DNA of 64,000 nucleotides, from contig NZ_RKLP01000001.1 in the NCBI RefSeq assembly GCF_004011865.1, forward strand, positions 558,001 through 622,000, written 5' to 3'. Positions 1 to 8,296 of the stretch are shown piece by piece (position 1 is the first letter of the stretch; each line of letters starts with the position of its first letter). The notes under the pieces were generated by a model, which worked only from the letters and a program-made list of their open reading frames with translations, was not told the DNA's origin and searched no databases. This DNA is from Prescottella agglutinans (GTDB lineage Bacteria; Actinomycetota; Actinomycetes; Mycobacteriales; Mycobacteriaceae). The translations under genes and the position numbers were made by a program.

Positions 1-670
1 AGCGCCACGGCCGTCCGGCCGGGTGGGACTCGGTGGTCGCGCCGGCCTCGGGACCCGCGGCGGACTTGCGGCCGCGGGCGAGCACCATGAGCCACGGCGC
101 GGCGGCCGCGAAGCCCAGCAGCGACCAGACGCCCAGCGAGATCCGCCAGTCGAACGCGTCCGCGAGCGGCACCGCGATCGTCGCCGGGAGGATCGTGCCG
201 ATCTGCACACCGGTGATGTAGATCGAGCTCATCAGCGCCAACCGGTCGCTGAAGTAGCGCTTGACCAGCGGCGGGATGACGACGTTACCGATGCCCATGC
301 CGCCGAGGGCGAGCGCCGACAGGGCGAGCAGCGACCACGTGTCCCCGACCATCGCGCGGGTGAGCATGCCGAACCCCGCCATCAGCATCGCGAGCAGCGC
401 GGTCCACTCGAGCCCGAGACGCCGCGCGATGGCGGGCGTGAGCAGACCGAACACCGCGAACATCGCGGTGGGCACCATGCCGAACACTCCGACGACGGTG
501 GAGGAGAACCCGAGATCGTCGCTGATCTGCGAGGCGAGCGGCGTGAAGGAGGTGACCGCGAGCCGCAGGGTGAGCGCCGACATCGCGATGGCCGCGAACA
601 CCAGCAGCCGCCCCTTCAGCAAGGGCTGCGGGCCCCGGGTGGTCACTGTCGCGGACGCGGTCGCGGTCAT
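1..670 (-). CDS. MFS transporter, partial (CynX/NimT-like)
   Basis: The reverse strand from an ATG at 670 is open to the left edge (223 codons), so the C-terminal part lies outside the window. It encodes an Ala/Leu/Gly-rich polytopic protein. After a polar N-terminus (MTATASATVTTRGPQP) come hydrophobic helices and the loop AIARRLGLEW, which resembles the MFS A-motif region, then GGMGIGNVVIPPLVKRYF, typical of the cyanate/2-nitroimidazole (CynX/NimT) branch. The family exports or imports small organic anions at the inner membrane; the substrate is not predictable. It is divergent from the GntR gene across 152 bp, an arrangement that suggests local regulation by that protein. The family call is from recalled motif similarity. 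Confidence 0.8.
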   Translation of the reverse strand, partial: MTATASATVTTRGPQPLLKGRLLVFAAIAMSALTLRLAVTSFTPLASQISDDLGFSSTVVGVFGMVPTAMFAVFGLLTPAIARRLGLEWTALLAMLMAGFGMLTRAMVGDTWSLLALSALALGGMGIGNVVIPPLVKRYFSDRLALMSSIYITGVQIGTILPATIAVPLADAFDWRISLGVWSLLGFAAAAPWLMVLARGRKSAAGPEAGATTESHPAGRPWR

Positions 671-822
671 GTGGTGCCTCGATCTCGAATGCAGGGAGAG
701 ATGTGCCGTCGGAAGTGCGATCCGGAACGGACCTTGCACTCGACCCGAGAAATCATAGGATGACCGGATGACAGAGGCAACGCATTAAAGTTCGAGAGCC
801 CTCACCCGATTTCAGGAGCACC

Positions 823-1518
823 GTGCAACCCGTCCGCCGCAGCACCCTGATTGCCCAGGTCACCGACCAACTCCGGGACGAGATCCGATCCGGACGCTGG
901 CCGGTCGGTTCCCGCATACCCACCGAACCCGAACTGGCCGAACTCACCGGCACCGGGCGCAACACCGTCCGCGAGGCGGTGCAGGCGCTGGTCCATTCCG
1001 GGCTGCTCGAGCGACGCCAGGGATCCGGGACGTTCGTGCTCGCGGACTCCGAGGTCACCGGCACCCTCGGCAAGTACTTCGCGGGCGCGCACGAACGCGA
1101 TGTTCTCGAACTGCGCCAGTCGCTCGACGTCACCGCGGCGGGACTGGCCGCACAGCGACGCGACGGCGACGACATCCGCGAGCTGACCGCCCTGCTGGAG
1201 GCGCGATACACCGCGTGGGAAACCGCGGGACTGCGCGACGCGATCGCCGCCGACATCGCCCTGCACCGCGGCATCGTCGCCGCCAGCCACAACCAGGTGT
1301 ACCTGGAGTTCTACGACTCCCTGCTCCCGGTGATCGAGGCGACCGTCTTCAAACACGCCTCCGCGACCGGCGCCGGATTCCACGACGAGCACCGCGCCCT
1401 CGTGCAGGCCGTCATCGACGGCGACAGCGACCGCGCCCTCGGCGCGGCGCGGTGCTTCTTCAATGAGCTACTTGCCGGCTACCACTCCCCCGGCAGCCGC
1501 TCCGAATCCGTGGGCTGA
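823..1518 (+). CDS. GntR-family regulator, FadR/FCD subfamily
   Basis: A 231-residue DNA-binding regulator. The N-terminal winged helix (about residues 5-75) contains the GntR signature IPTEPELAELTGTGRNTVRE followed by the wing RRQGSGTFV. The C-terminal all-alpha FCD ligand domain (about 90-220) shows the usual D/H metal-site pattern (ALHRGIVAASHN, later FHDEHRALVQAV). Start chosen at GTG 823 because AGGAG lies at 814-818. FCD members usually sense small carboxylates. The divergent MFS gene is its most likely target, with the operator in 671-822, although the acyl-CoA dehydrogenases ending just downstream are also candidates. That target assignment is inference. Confidence 0.9.
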   Translation: MQPVRRSTLIAQVTDQLRDEIRSGRWPVGSRIPTEPELAELTGTGRNTVREAVQALVHSGLLERRQGSGTFVLADSEVTGTLGKYFAGAHERDVLELRQSLDVTAAGLAAQRRDGDDIRELTALLEARYTAWETAGLRDAIAADIALHRGIVAASHNQVYLEFYDSLLPVIEATVFKHASATGAGFHDEHRALVQAVIDGDSDRALGAARCFFNELLAGYHSPGSRSESVG

Positions 1519-1534
1519 ACCCAACCTTCATGCA

Positions 1535-2620
1535 CTATGGCCTCGAGGCAGCGTCCGCGGTGAGCGCGTCAGCGAGTGTCCGAAGTTGTTCGGTGGCGGC
1601 GCCGAAGAGGAACTCGGTGCGCTTGGCGGCCGTGAAATAGCGATGCACCTGGTACTCCGAGAAGATGCCGATGCTGGCGTGCACGTGGACCATGGTGTGC
1701 GCCACCCGGTGGCCGGCCTCGTCGGCCCAGAACTTGGCGGTGGCGATTTCGGCGTCCGCCGGAAGACCCTCGGACTCACGCCAGGCCGCCTGCCATAGGC
1801 TCAGCCGTACCGCCTCGACGTCGAGGTAGGCATCGGCAAGACGTTGCCGGACTGCCTGGAACTCGCCGATCGGCTTGTCGAATTGCCTTCGGGTGAGAGC
1901 ATATTCGCCGGTAAGTTCCAGACCGCGCTCGACGACACCGAGTTGGTAGGCGCAGGCAGCGATGGTGGCGCGGCGACGCGCCCACCCGACCGAGCCGTCG
2001 CCGGGCGCACCGAGCACAGCGGTTTTCCCTACCACCGTGTCCAGTTCCAGCAGTGCGGCGTCGAAGCCGTCGACGACATGCTGTGGGGTGATGCACAGCC
2101 CTTCAGTAGCGCGATCAAGCATCAGGAGCAGCGGTCCGTCGGCCGTGACCGCCTCGATCAGGAATGCATCCGCGAATGTGCCCGCAGGAGCGGCGCTGTG
2201 CGAGCCACGGACATGCCAGCCTGCATCGGTGCGCTCGGCTGTGAATCGATCGTCTTCCGTGGAGAGTGCCACGGCGAAGGTGGTGGTGCCCGCCGCGACC
2301 GGAGCGGCCCACCGCGTCCGCTGCTCCTCGTCGCCGAACTGCGCGATCGTTCCGGCGGCGACCGCCACGCTGGTCAGGTACGGCGCGGGCGCAACGGTGC
2401 GACCGATCTCGATCAGCACGCTGCACTGTTCGAGCACGCCGAAGCCGCCGCCGACCGCGGCAGGCAGCGCGGCCTCCAGCAGCCCGGAGCGGGCGAGGTC
2501 CGACCAGAGCTTTCGGTCGAACCCCGTTGCATCCGGAGCGTTCTCGGCGGTCCAGTCGGTCAGTACGGCGCGGGCCAGGCCGGCAAGCTCGCGTTGGGCC
2601 TCGGTGAGGGTGAAGTCCAT
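1535..2620 (-). CDS. Acyl-CoA dehydrogenase, short (beta-like) subunit
   Basis: A 361-residue acyl-CoA dehydrogenase (ACAD) family protein starting MDFTLTEAQ. It has the N-terminal helical domain, a middle beta domain that lacks the usual GxxEPxxGSD signature, and the helical C-domain with TRRQFDKPIGEFQAVRQRLA. It ends at FGAATEQLRTLADAL, so the C-terminal FGGGTNEVQR segment, which helps bind FAD in normal ACADs, is missing. This matches the non-catalytic partner in mycobacterial alpha2beta2 heterotetramers (FadE26-27, FadE28-29), which act on steroid side-chain CoA esters. The partner gene lies 20 bp upstream on the same strand. Substrate unknown; assignment as a heteromer subunit is inferred from the missing motif and the pairing. 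Confidence 0.88.
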   Translation of the reverse strand: MDFTLTEAQRELAGLARAVLTDWTAENAPDATGFDRKLWSDLARSGLLEAALPAAVGGGFGVLEQCSVLIEIGRTVAPAPYLTSVAVAAGTIAQFGDEEQRTRWAAPVAAGTTTFAVALSTEDDRFTAERTDAGWHVRGSHSAAPAGTFADAFLIEAVTADGPLLLMLDRATEGLCITPQHVVDGFDAALLELDTVVGKTAVLGAPGDGSVGWARRRATIAACAYQLGVVERGLELTGEYALTRRQFDKPIGEFQAVRQRLADAYLDVEAVRLSLWQAAWRESEGLPADAEIATAKFWADEAGHRVAHTMVHVHASIGIFSEYQVHRYFTAAKRTEFLFGAATEQLRTLADALTADAASRP

Positions 2621-2640
2621 GAGAAGTCCTCTAGATAGGT

Positions 2641-3822
2641 TCAGCGGGTGACGGGCAGGCCGAGTGCGGTCTTGGCGATGATGTCGCGCTGGACCTCGTT
2701 GGTTCCGCCGCCGAAGGTCAAAATGAGCGACGATCGATGGAAGCGTTCGATCCGGCCACGCAGCAGCGCGCCGGCGGAGTCCCGCCGTACCACCGACGAG
2801 GCACCCAGCACCTCCATGAGCAATCGGTACGCCTCCGTCGCCAGTTCGGTGCCGAACACCTTGCTCGCCGAGGCATCCGCGGGGTGAAGTTCACCGGAGT
2901 CCGCAGCCCAGGCGATGCGCCAGTTGCGCAGTTTCAGGTACTCGATGTGGGCGTGCACGCGAGCGAGATGCAGCCGTGCCCACTCGGAATCGACAACCCG
3001 AGTGCCGTCGACACGGGTCGCGGTTTCGGCCCACTTCCAGACTTGGCGGAGCGATTCCTGAAGCGGTGCGGCGGAAGTCAGCGCTACTCGTTCGTGATTG
3101 AGCTGGTTGGTGATCAGCGGCCAACCCTCGTTCAGTTCGCCGACCACATTCGTGACGGGTACCCGCGCATCGTTGTAGAACGTGGCGCTGGTGCCCGGAC
3201 CGGCCATGGTGTGAATCTTGCTCCAGGAGAATCCCGGTGTGGTGGTGGGCACGATCAGAATGGACAGGCCGCGGTGTCTGGGTGCCTCCGGATCGGTGCG
3301 GGCCGCCAGCCAGATGTAATCGGCGTATTCGACGAGGCTGGTCCATGCCTTCTCACCGTTGATGACGAACTCGTCGCCCTTGCGCACCGCTCGAGTGCGC
3401 AGTGACGCCAGATCGGTGCCCGCCTCGGGCTCGGAGTAACCGACGGAGAAGTGGAACTCACCCGTGGCGATTCGGGGTAGGAAGAATGCCTTCTGCTCGG
3501 CGGTGCCGAAACGCATGATGGTCGGGCCGACCGTGTTCACTGTCAGGAACGGGAAGGGAACACCCGCGGCGGCGGCCTCGTCATTGAAGATCAACTGGTC
3601 CATGGCCGGTCGGTTCCGGCCGCCGAATTCCTCGGGCCACCCCAGGGTCAGCCAGCCGTCCTGGCCGAGGGTGCGAACGATCTCCCGGTAGGCGGCGGGA
3701 TCGCCGTATTCGCCACCGGGTCCGGTCAATGCCTCGCGAATTTCGGGCGTCATCAGGTCGGCAAAGTAGGAGCGCAACTGCTTGCGCAGTTGCTGATGAT
3801 CGCCGGTGTAGTCGATGTACAT
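2641..3822 (-). CDS. Acyl-CoA dehydrogenase, full (alpha-like) subunit
   Basis: A 393-residue ACAD. It carries the FAD/substrate signature GYSEPEAGTDLASL in the middle domain and the C-terminal LTFGGGTNEVQRDIIAKTAL motif, both absent from the downstream short subunit. Start chosen at ATG 3822 (MYIDYTGDHQQLRKQL) because AAGGAA precedes it; the frame stays open further upstream but that part overlaps the probable promoter. It is the first gene of a two-gene operon with the 361-residue subunit, and is divergent from the LuxR-type regulator, with a 218-bp shared intergenic region. By family precedent it introduces the alpha-beta double bond into a CoA thioester, passing electrons to ETF. The closest known architecture is FadE26/FadE28 of cholesterol catabolism. 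The actual substrate cannot be read from sequence. Confidence 0.9.
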   Translation of the reverse strand: MYIDYTGDHQQLRKQLRSYFADLMTPEIREALTGPGGEYGDPAAYREIVRTLGQDGWLTLGWPEEFGGRNRPAMDQLIFNDEAAAAGVPFPFLTVNTVGPTIMRFGTAEQKAFFLPRIATGEFHFSVGYSEPEAGTDLASLRTRAVRKGDEFVINGEKAWTSLVEYADYIWLAARTDPEAPRHRGLSILIVPTTTPGFSWSKIHTMAGPGTSATFYNDARVPVTNVVGELNEGWPLITNQLNHERVALTSAAPLQESLRQVWKWAETATRVDGTRVVDSEWARLHLARVHAHIEYLKLRNWRIAWAADSGELHPADASASKVFGTELATEAYRLLMEVLGASSVVRRDSAGALLRGRIERFHRSSLILTFGGGTNEVQRDIIAKTALGLPVTR

Positions 3823-4040
3823 CGCATTCCTTGGATTCGAATGTTCTAGCTTTTGCCCAAAATGAAGCACGGTGCACCCCGCCCGTGTCGTCGAGCAGCA
3901 GGAAGTTGCCCGCTTCCGTGGCAGCAAGCTGCCACACGAATTGGAGCCCGTCGGTGATCTGCATCACTTCGATTGACAGCCTGTCGAGTGCTGGCGAATC
4001 TGATTCCGGGCGGGCGGAAAGGATGGGGGTCCGAATAGCT

Positions 4041-4892
4041 ATGCATTCAGGCGATAAACAACACTTTGAAATTGGAACAAAGCAACCAAATCGCGGACTC
4101 GCGGACGTGGGTTGGCTGCTCGCGGAGTCGCGCCGCCTGCTCGATCACGCGATAGCCGAACATCGCAGTGTCCGCGGCGAGAACGGAGACGTCGTCCGTT
4201 TGCGCCCTGATGAGGGGTGGGAAGGCAGTCTGCAGCAACTGCTACAACGTGTTCGCAAAGAAGCAATGCTCACAGTCGCGAGCCCGTTGCGGATCCAGCC
4301 GCATTACCAGCCAGGTCGGCGACTGGTCGCCGACCACCTCTCGGCCGGCAGGGAGGTTCGGTTGCTTTACACCCAGCACTATGCCGAGACGCGCGACTAC
4401 GAATCGTTGCAGAATCAGCCGGAGCTGTACGACCGGATCCGGGTTTCCGATGCCGACTTCCACAACATGGTCATCATCGATCGTCAGGTCGGAGCGATTT
4501 GGGGCGGGACCGGCGCGCGACGGCCCTATGGATTCGTCATCAGCGATCCCGATCTGCTTCGCGCGCTGCATCAATTCGCGGTGGTTCTCTGGGAAGCCGC
4601 CCCACGGCTGTCCAGGAACCTCACGCTGCCTCAACCTGAATTCGACCAATCGGCGCTCGCAGTGTTGCGTGCACTCGACCTCGGATTGAAGGATGAGTCG
4701 GCCGCGCGCCGACTCGGTGTGTCGCTACGAACCTACCGCCGGTATGTCGCCGACATCATGGCCCGGCTCGGAGTCACCACCAGGTTCCAAGTCGGTGCTC
4801 GCGCGGCGGAACTCGGTCTGCTCACGGCATCGGCGAAACAGCCACCTCGAGCATCCAGGATCGATCGCCGATATCCGCCTTCGACCGCATAG
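4041..4892 (+). CDS. Transcriptional regulator: PLD-like sensor plus LuxR-type HTH
   Basis: About 283 residues starting at ATG 4041 (MHSGDKQHFE); an in-frame ATG at 4023 is an alternative. The N-terminal half is mostly helical. The central part (RIQPHYQPGRRLVADHLSAG, then REVRLLYTQHY and FHNMVIIDRQVGAIWGG) resembles the phospholipase-D-like effector domain seen in TrmB- and Streptomyces LuxR-type regulators. The C-terminus has a LuxR HTH (LAVLRALDLGLKDESAARRL, GVSLRTYRRYVADIMARLGV). There is no receiver domain. It is divergent from the ACAD pair and convergent with the fused ACAD, so it is the obvious candidate regulator of the island. Effector and sign of regulation are unknown. Confidence 0.82.
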   Translation: MHSGDKQHFEIGTKQPNRGLADVGWLLAESRRLLDHAIAEHRSVRGENGDVVRLRPDEGWEGSLQQLLQRVRKEAMLTVASPLRIQPHYQPGRRLVADHLSAGREVRLLYTQHYAETRDYESLQNQPELYDRIRVSDADFHNMVIIDRQVGAIWGGTGARRPYGFVISDPDLLRALHQFAVVLWEAAPRLSRNLTLPQPEFDQSALAVLRALDLGLKDESAARRLGVSLRTYRRYVADIMARLGVTTRFQVGARAAELGLLTASAKQPPRASRIDRRYPPSTA

Positions 4893-4921
4893 CGGAGAGT
4901 GAAAGGAACCCTACGGCGGGG

Positions 4922-7204
4922 TCAGCGGGCCACGCGCGGCAGTCCGAGGCCGTTGACGGCAATCAGTTCGCGCTGGATCTCGTTGACGCCGCCGCCGAAA
5001 GTGAGGACCAGATTCCGTTTCGCCTGGACGTTCAGCCAGCTCGCCAGCGCTGCGGTCGCAGGATCTGCCAAGTCGCCGTGGCGGGCGACGACCTCCTCCA
5101 TCCGGTCGTAGAGGCACTGAATGCGCTCGGAGCCGAAAACTTTCGTAGCCGATGCGTCAGCAGCGCCGACCGACCCGTTCGATTCGGCCGCCGCAACCTG
5201 CCAGTTGAGTAGTTCGTTGATTCGTTCGGTCGCGCGCGCGTCGATCAGCACGGCACGGACGTCGGGGGCGTCGAGGAGACCGCGGGGCTTCGCCCAGGCG
5301 TACACCTGCTCGTACACGCCGCCGATGCGGCCGGCCGGCCCCAGCATGACCCGCTCGTGGTTGAGCTGGGTGACGATCAACTGCCAGCCGCGATTCTCCT
5401 CACCGACGAGCATGTTCACAGGGACCCGGACGTCGGAGAAGTAGGTGGCATCCACGTGGTGCGCACGGTCTGCGGTGATGATCGGGGTCCAGCTGAATCC
5501 GGGATCGCGGGTGTCGACGATGAGAATCGAGATGCCTTTGTGCTTCGGTGCGGCCGGATCGGTGCGCACCGCCAACCAGATGTAATCTGCGGCATGACCA
5601 CCCGTGGTGAAGGTCTTCTGGCCGTTGACAATGTAATGATCGCCATCGCGAACCGCGGTAGTGCGCAGCGACGCAAGATCGGTGCCGTTGTCCGGCTCGG
5701 AATACCCGATGGCGAAATGTAGTTCGCCGGACAAGATCTTGGGGAGGAAGAACTGTTTCTGTTCCTCCGTGCCGAAGGTTTGCAGCGTGGGCCCAACCGT
5801 TTGGAGAGTTACCGACGGCAGCTGGACGTCGGCGCGGTGTGCCTCGTTCACGAAGATGTGCTGTTCGATCGGTCCGAAGCCGCGGCCGCCGTATTCCGTG
5901 GGCCAGCCGACCCCGAGCCAGCCGGCTCCGCCCATGCGGCGTACCACATCCCGGTAGGTCTGGCCGTGCCGATCGGACAATGTGATCGCACGTTCTTCCT
6001 CGGTCATCAGCTGCGAGAAGTACTCGCGCAGTTCGGTCTGCAAGGCGAGCTGCGACGGCGTCAGTGCGATCGAGTTGCCCTCGCCGACGACAGCCGAGAC
6101 GCTTTCAGCCGGATCGACGCCCAGGATCTCCAGCACCCGACCCGAACCGCCCAGAATTCGGATCATGTCCTTGATCGTCGAATAGTGCCGGTGCAGCGGA
6201 TAGGTGAAGTCCGCGCCGATGCCGCCGTGCAGGTGATGGCAGGTCCGCACCGCGGACATCGCTTCGGTAGCCAGCCAGTATCCGGCCAATGCCAAGCTCT
6301 GCGACGCGTCGCGCCCGCTGGACAGGTCCCACACGCCGGAGACCGCCGCGAGATGAAGTGTGCGCGCGACGATATAGACGTCGGCGATCTGCTGCGAGAC
6401 CGCTTGGAAGGTCGCCAGTGGCCTCCCGAACTGCTGCCTGTTTCGGATGTGCTCGGTGGTCAACGCCAAAGCGTCCGCCAATGCTCCGTCGCCGAGAGCG
6501 ACCGCACCCGCCAGAGCGCAGTAGCGGAGCGTGGCCACGGATACGCCGCTGAAGTCGCCGCCGAGCACCTCCGATTCCGCCACCCGCACGCCGGACAAGG
6601 TCACCGTGTACTCGGGCTGACCCGTTGCGGTAGGGGTCGCGGTCAGCTCCACGCCGGAGCGCGCGGGATCGATCAGGAATACCGCATCGCCGCCGGTTGT
6701 CTTCGCCGGCACCAGGATCCGAACGGATTGCGCCGCGTACGGCACCGCGATCTTCCGACCGTTCAGCTCCCATCCGTCGGAGGTGTGAACCGCGGTGGTG
6801 GCCGGCGCGCCGACGAGCGCTCTCCCGAACTCGTTCGGCGCGCCGGTGAGCAAGCTCGTTCCCGCCGCGACCGAGGGCAGGAGCTCCGCCTGCTGGGCAT
6901 CGGTTCCCATGGCAACCAGAGGGAGAACACCCAGCGCCAGTGTCGCGAGCGCAGGTACCCGCGCGCCGCTTGCCGCCACCTGTCGCAGCACGGCCGAAAC
7001 TTCGGCGATACCGAGCTCGTCACCGCCCAACCTGGTCGGCAACGCCAGCGCAAGGAGTCCAGCTTTGGCCAGCGCGGCCCAAACAGGCTCATCGAATCCG
7101 ACGTGGGCATCCAGCTCCGCGTTCCCCTGATCGCGCTCCTTGCCCAGCACCTGCGCGGTGAGGTCGGCGATCTCCTGCTGCACATCAGTGGGTGTGAAAT
7201 CCAC
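4922..7204 (-). CDS. Two-domain acyl-CoA dehydrogenase (FadE34-like fusion)
   Basis: A 760-residue protein made of two consecutive ACAD modules. Residues about 1-365 look like a beta-type half (MDFTPTDVQQEIADL, RNRQQFGRPLATFQAVSQQ, HHLHGGIGADFTYPLHRHY). Residues about 380-760 look like an alpha-type half (GYSEPDNGTDLASLRTT, then LTFGGGVNEIQRELIAVNGL). The order beta-alpha is the arrangement of M. tuberculosis FadE34/ChsE3 (711 residues), which replaces a heterotetramer by a fused chain and acts on bulky steroid-CoA thioesters. The gene is monocistronic here, facing the LuxR regulator tail to tail with a gap of 29 bp. Together with the neighbouring pair it suggests a pathway with at least two dehydrogenation steps on large acyl-CoAs. 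No hydratase or thiolase is present in the window. Confidence 0.9.
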   Translation of the reverse strand: MDFTPTDVQQEIADLTAQVLGKERDQGNAELDAHVGFDEPVWAALAKAGLLALALPTRLGGDELGIAEVSAVLRQVAASGARVPALATLALGVLPLVAMGTDAQQAELLPSVAAGTSLLTGAPNEFGRALVGAPATTAVHTSDGWELNGRKIAVPYAAQSVRILVPAKTTGGDAVFLIDPARSGVELTATPTATGQPEYTVTLSGVRVAESEVLGGDFSGVSVATLRYCALAGAVALGDGALADALALTTEHIRNRQQFGRPLATFQAVSQQIADVYIVARTLHLAAVSGVWDLSSGRDASQSLALAGYWLATEAMSAVRTCHHLHGGIGADFTYPLHRHYSTIKDMIRILGGSGRVLEILGVDPAESVSAVVGEGNSIALTPSQLALQTELREYFSQLMTEEERAITLSDRHGQTYRDVVRRMGGAGWLGVGWPTEYGGRGFGPIEQHIFVNEAHRADVQLPSVTLQTVGPTLQTFGTEEQKQFFLPKILSGELHFAIGYSEPDNGTDLASLRTTAVRDGDHYIVNGQKTFTTGGHAADYIWLAVRTDPAAPKHKGISILIVDTRDPGFSWTPIITADRAHHVDATYFSDVRVPVNMLVGEENRGWQLIVTQLNHERVMLGPAGRIGGVYEQVYAWAKPRGLLDAPDVRAVLIDARATERINELLNWQVAAAESNGSVGAADASATKVFGSERIQCLYDRMEEVVARHGDLADPATAALASWLNVQAKRNLVLTFGGGVNEIQRELIAVNGLGLPRVAR

Positions 7205-7383
7205 GCCTGGCTCCCTGGATCCGAACGATTACTGAGATCCGTTCTATCCGGAACCGGGCGATGATCCGGCGATCTGGCAGGAATATGCCAACGTTCGGAA
7301 GGCGCTCGGTGCAGTCACCGCGAAGTGTCAGCTGCGCAACGCAGGTTCGCCAACACTCGCAGGCGCTCCCACTGCCAGCTCTT

Positions 7384-8238
7384 CTAGAGAATCAACCGCA
7401 CCAACTCGGCAGTCCGGACGAGTCCGGGCAGCGCCTCGGGGGTGGATCGCGGATGCAACGCGTGCACCGCGAGCCGGAACAGCAAGGCGCGCAGCAGCAT
7501 CTGCGGCCACTCCGGAAGGTCCTCCCAACGCCCGATCAGCCCCTCGTCGGCGCCGCCCCACGACAGCGCGTCGACGACGACCACACCGGCCGCCCACGCC
7601 GCGGGCCGCCAGTAGGGCGTGATGTCGGTGACCCCGGGTGCGATGCTGCCCGAGAACAGGACCGTGCCGAACAGATCGCCGTGGACCAGCTGATCGGGTG
7701 ACCGCACCGGCTTGCGCAGCGTCGCGAGCTGGCCGATGAGTTCGACGCTCCGGGCGCCGTCGGCGGCGAGGTCCTCGAGAGCGCCGGCCGCACGTGCCGT
7801 CCGCAGCGGCACCGTTTCCCACGCCGCCCGGTCGGCGGCGACGAAGACGTCGACATCGGCCCACGGCGCGACCGGTGGTTGCGCCAGGAACCGAGGCCGC
7901 TCGAGCTGCGCGGTGGCGGCGTGCAGTCGCAGCGACAGCGACACCACCTCGTCGTGCCGGGGTTCCGGAGTGCCGGCCAGGTAGGTGTCGGCCCGCCAGC
8001 CGGAGACGACGTAGCGGCCGTCGGTGGCACGCACCGGACGGGCCAGCCGGACCGCGTCGACCGCGAGCGTCTCGCGCACCTTCGCGGACCAGGCGGCGCG
8101 GGCGTGGTCCGCGACCGGGGACAGCACGACGTCGCCGAGACGCCAGCCACCCTCCCAGTCCGACCCCAGCGCCACCGGTTCGATCTCGCGGAGGCCGAAG
8201 GTCGAACACACGTGTTGGGGCGGTTGTGCAGAGCTCAC
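7384..8238 (-). CDS. TIGR02569 family protein (kinase-like fold, Rv3205c-like)
   Basis: A conserved actinobacterial protein of about 284 residues. I chose the GTG at 8238 (VSSAQPPQHVCSTFGL) because the family normally begins close to this point; the frame is open back to 8268. It has an aminoglycoside-phosphotransferase-like layout: a glycine-rich beginning (GSDWEGGWRLGDVVLSP) and LVHGDLFGTVLFSG, which corresponds to the HGDxxxxN catalytic loop but with G/T/V where an Asn is expected. It may therefore be an atypical or inactive phosphotransferase. It is the last gene of a leftward run with MoeZ upstream (58-bp gap). No function is established that I know of. Confidence 0.85.
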   Translation of the reverse strand: MSSAQPPQHVCSTFGLREIEPVALGSDWEGGWRLGDVVLSPVADHARAAWSAKVRETLAVDAVRLARPVRATDGRYVVSGWRADTYLAGTPEPRHDEVVSLSLRLHAATAQLERPRFLAQPPVAPWADVDVFVAADRAAWETVPLRTARAAGALEDLAADGARSVELIGQLATLRKPVRSPDQLVHGDLFGTVLFSGSIAPGVTDITPYWRPAAWAAGVVVVDALSWGGADEGLIGRWEDLPEWPQMLLRALLFRLAVHALHPRSTPEALPGLVRTAELVRLIL

Positions 8239-8296
8239 GGCCGTCAGGCTACCGCCGCCCGACGGCAAGATCGGTGAGGCGCTCCGGAGGGCACGC

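Noticed and set aside
3835-3848. Possible KstR operator in front of the ACAD pair (half-site GTTCTA)
   Set aside because: Only one half matches the recalled TAGAAC-N2-GTTCTA consensus; the other half does not. A similar lone half-site (GTTCTA near 7241) precedes the fused ACAD, but neither is a palindrome.
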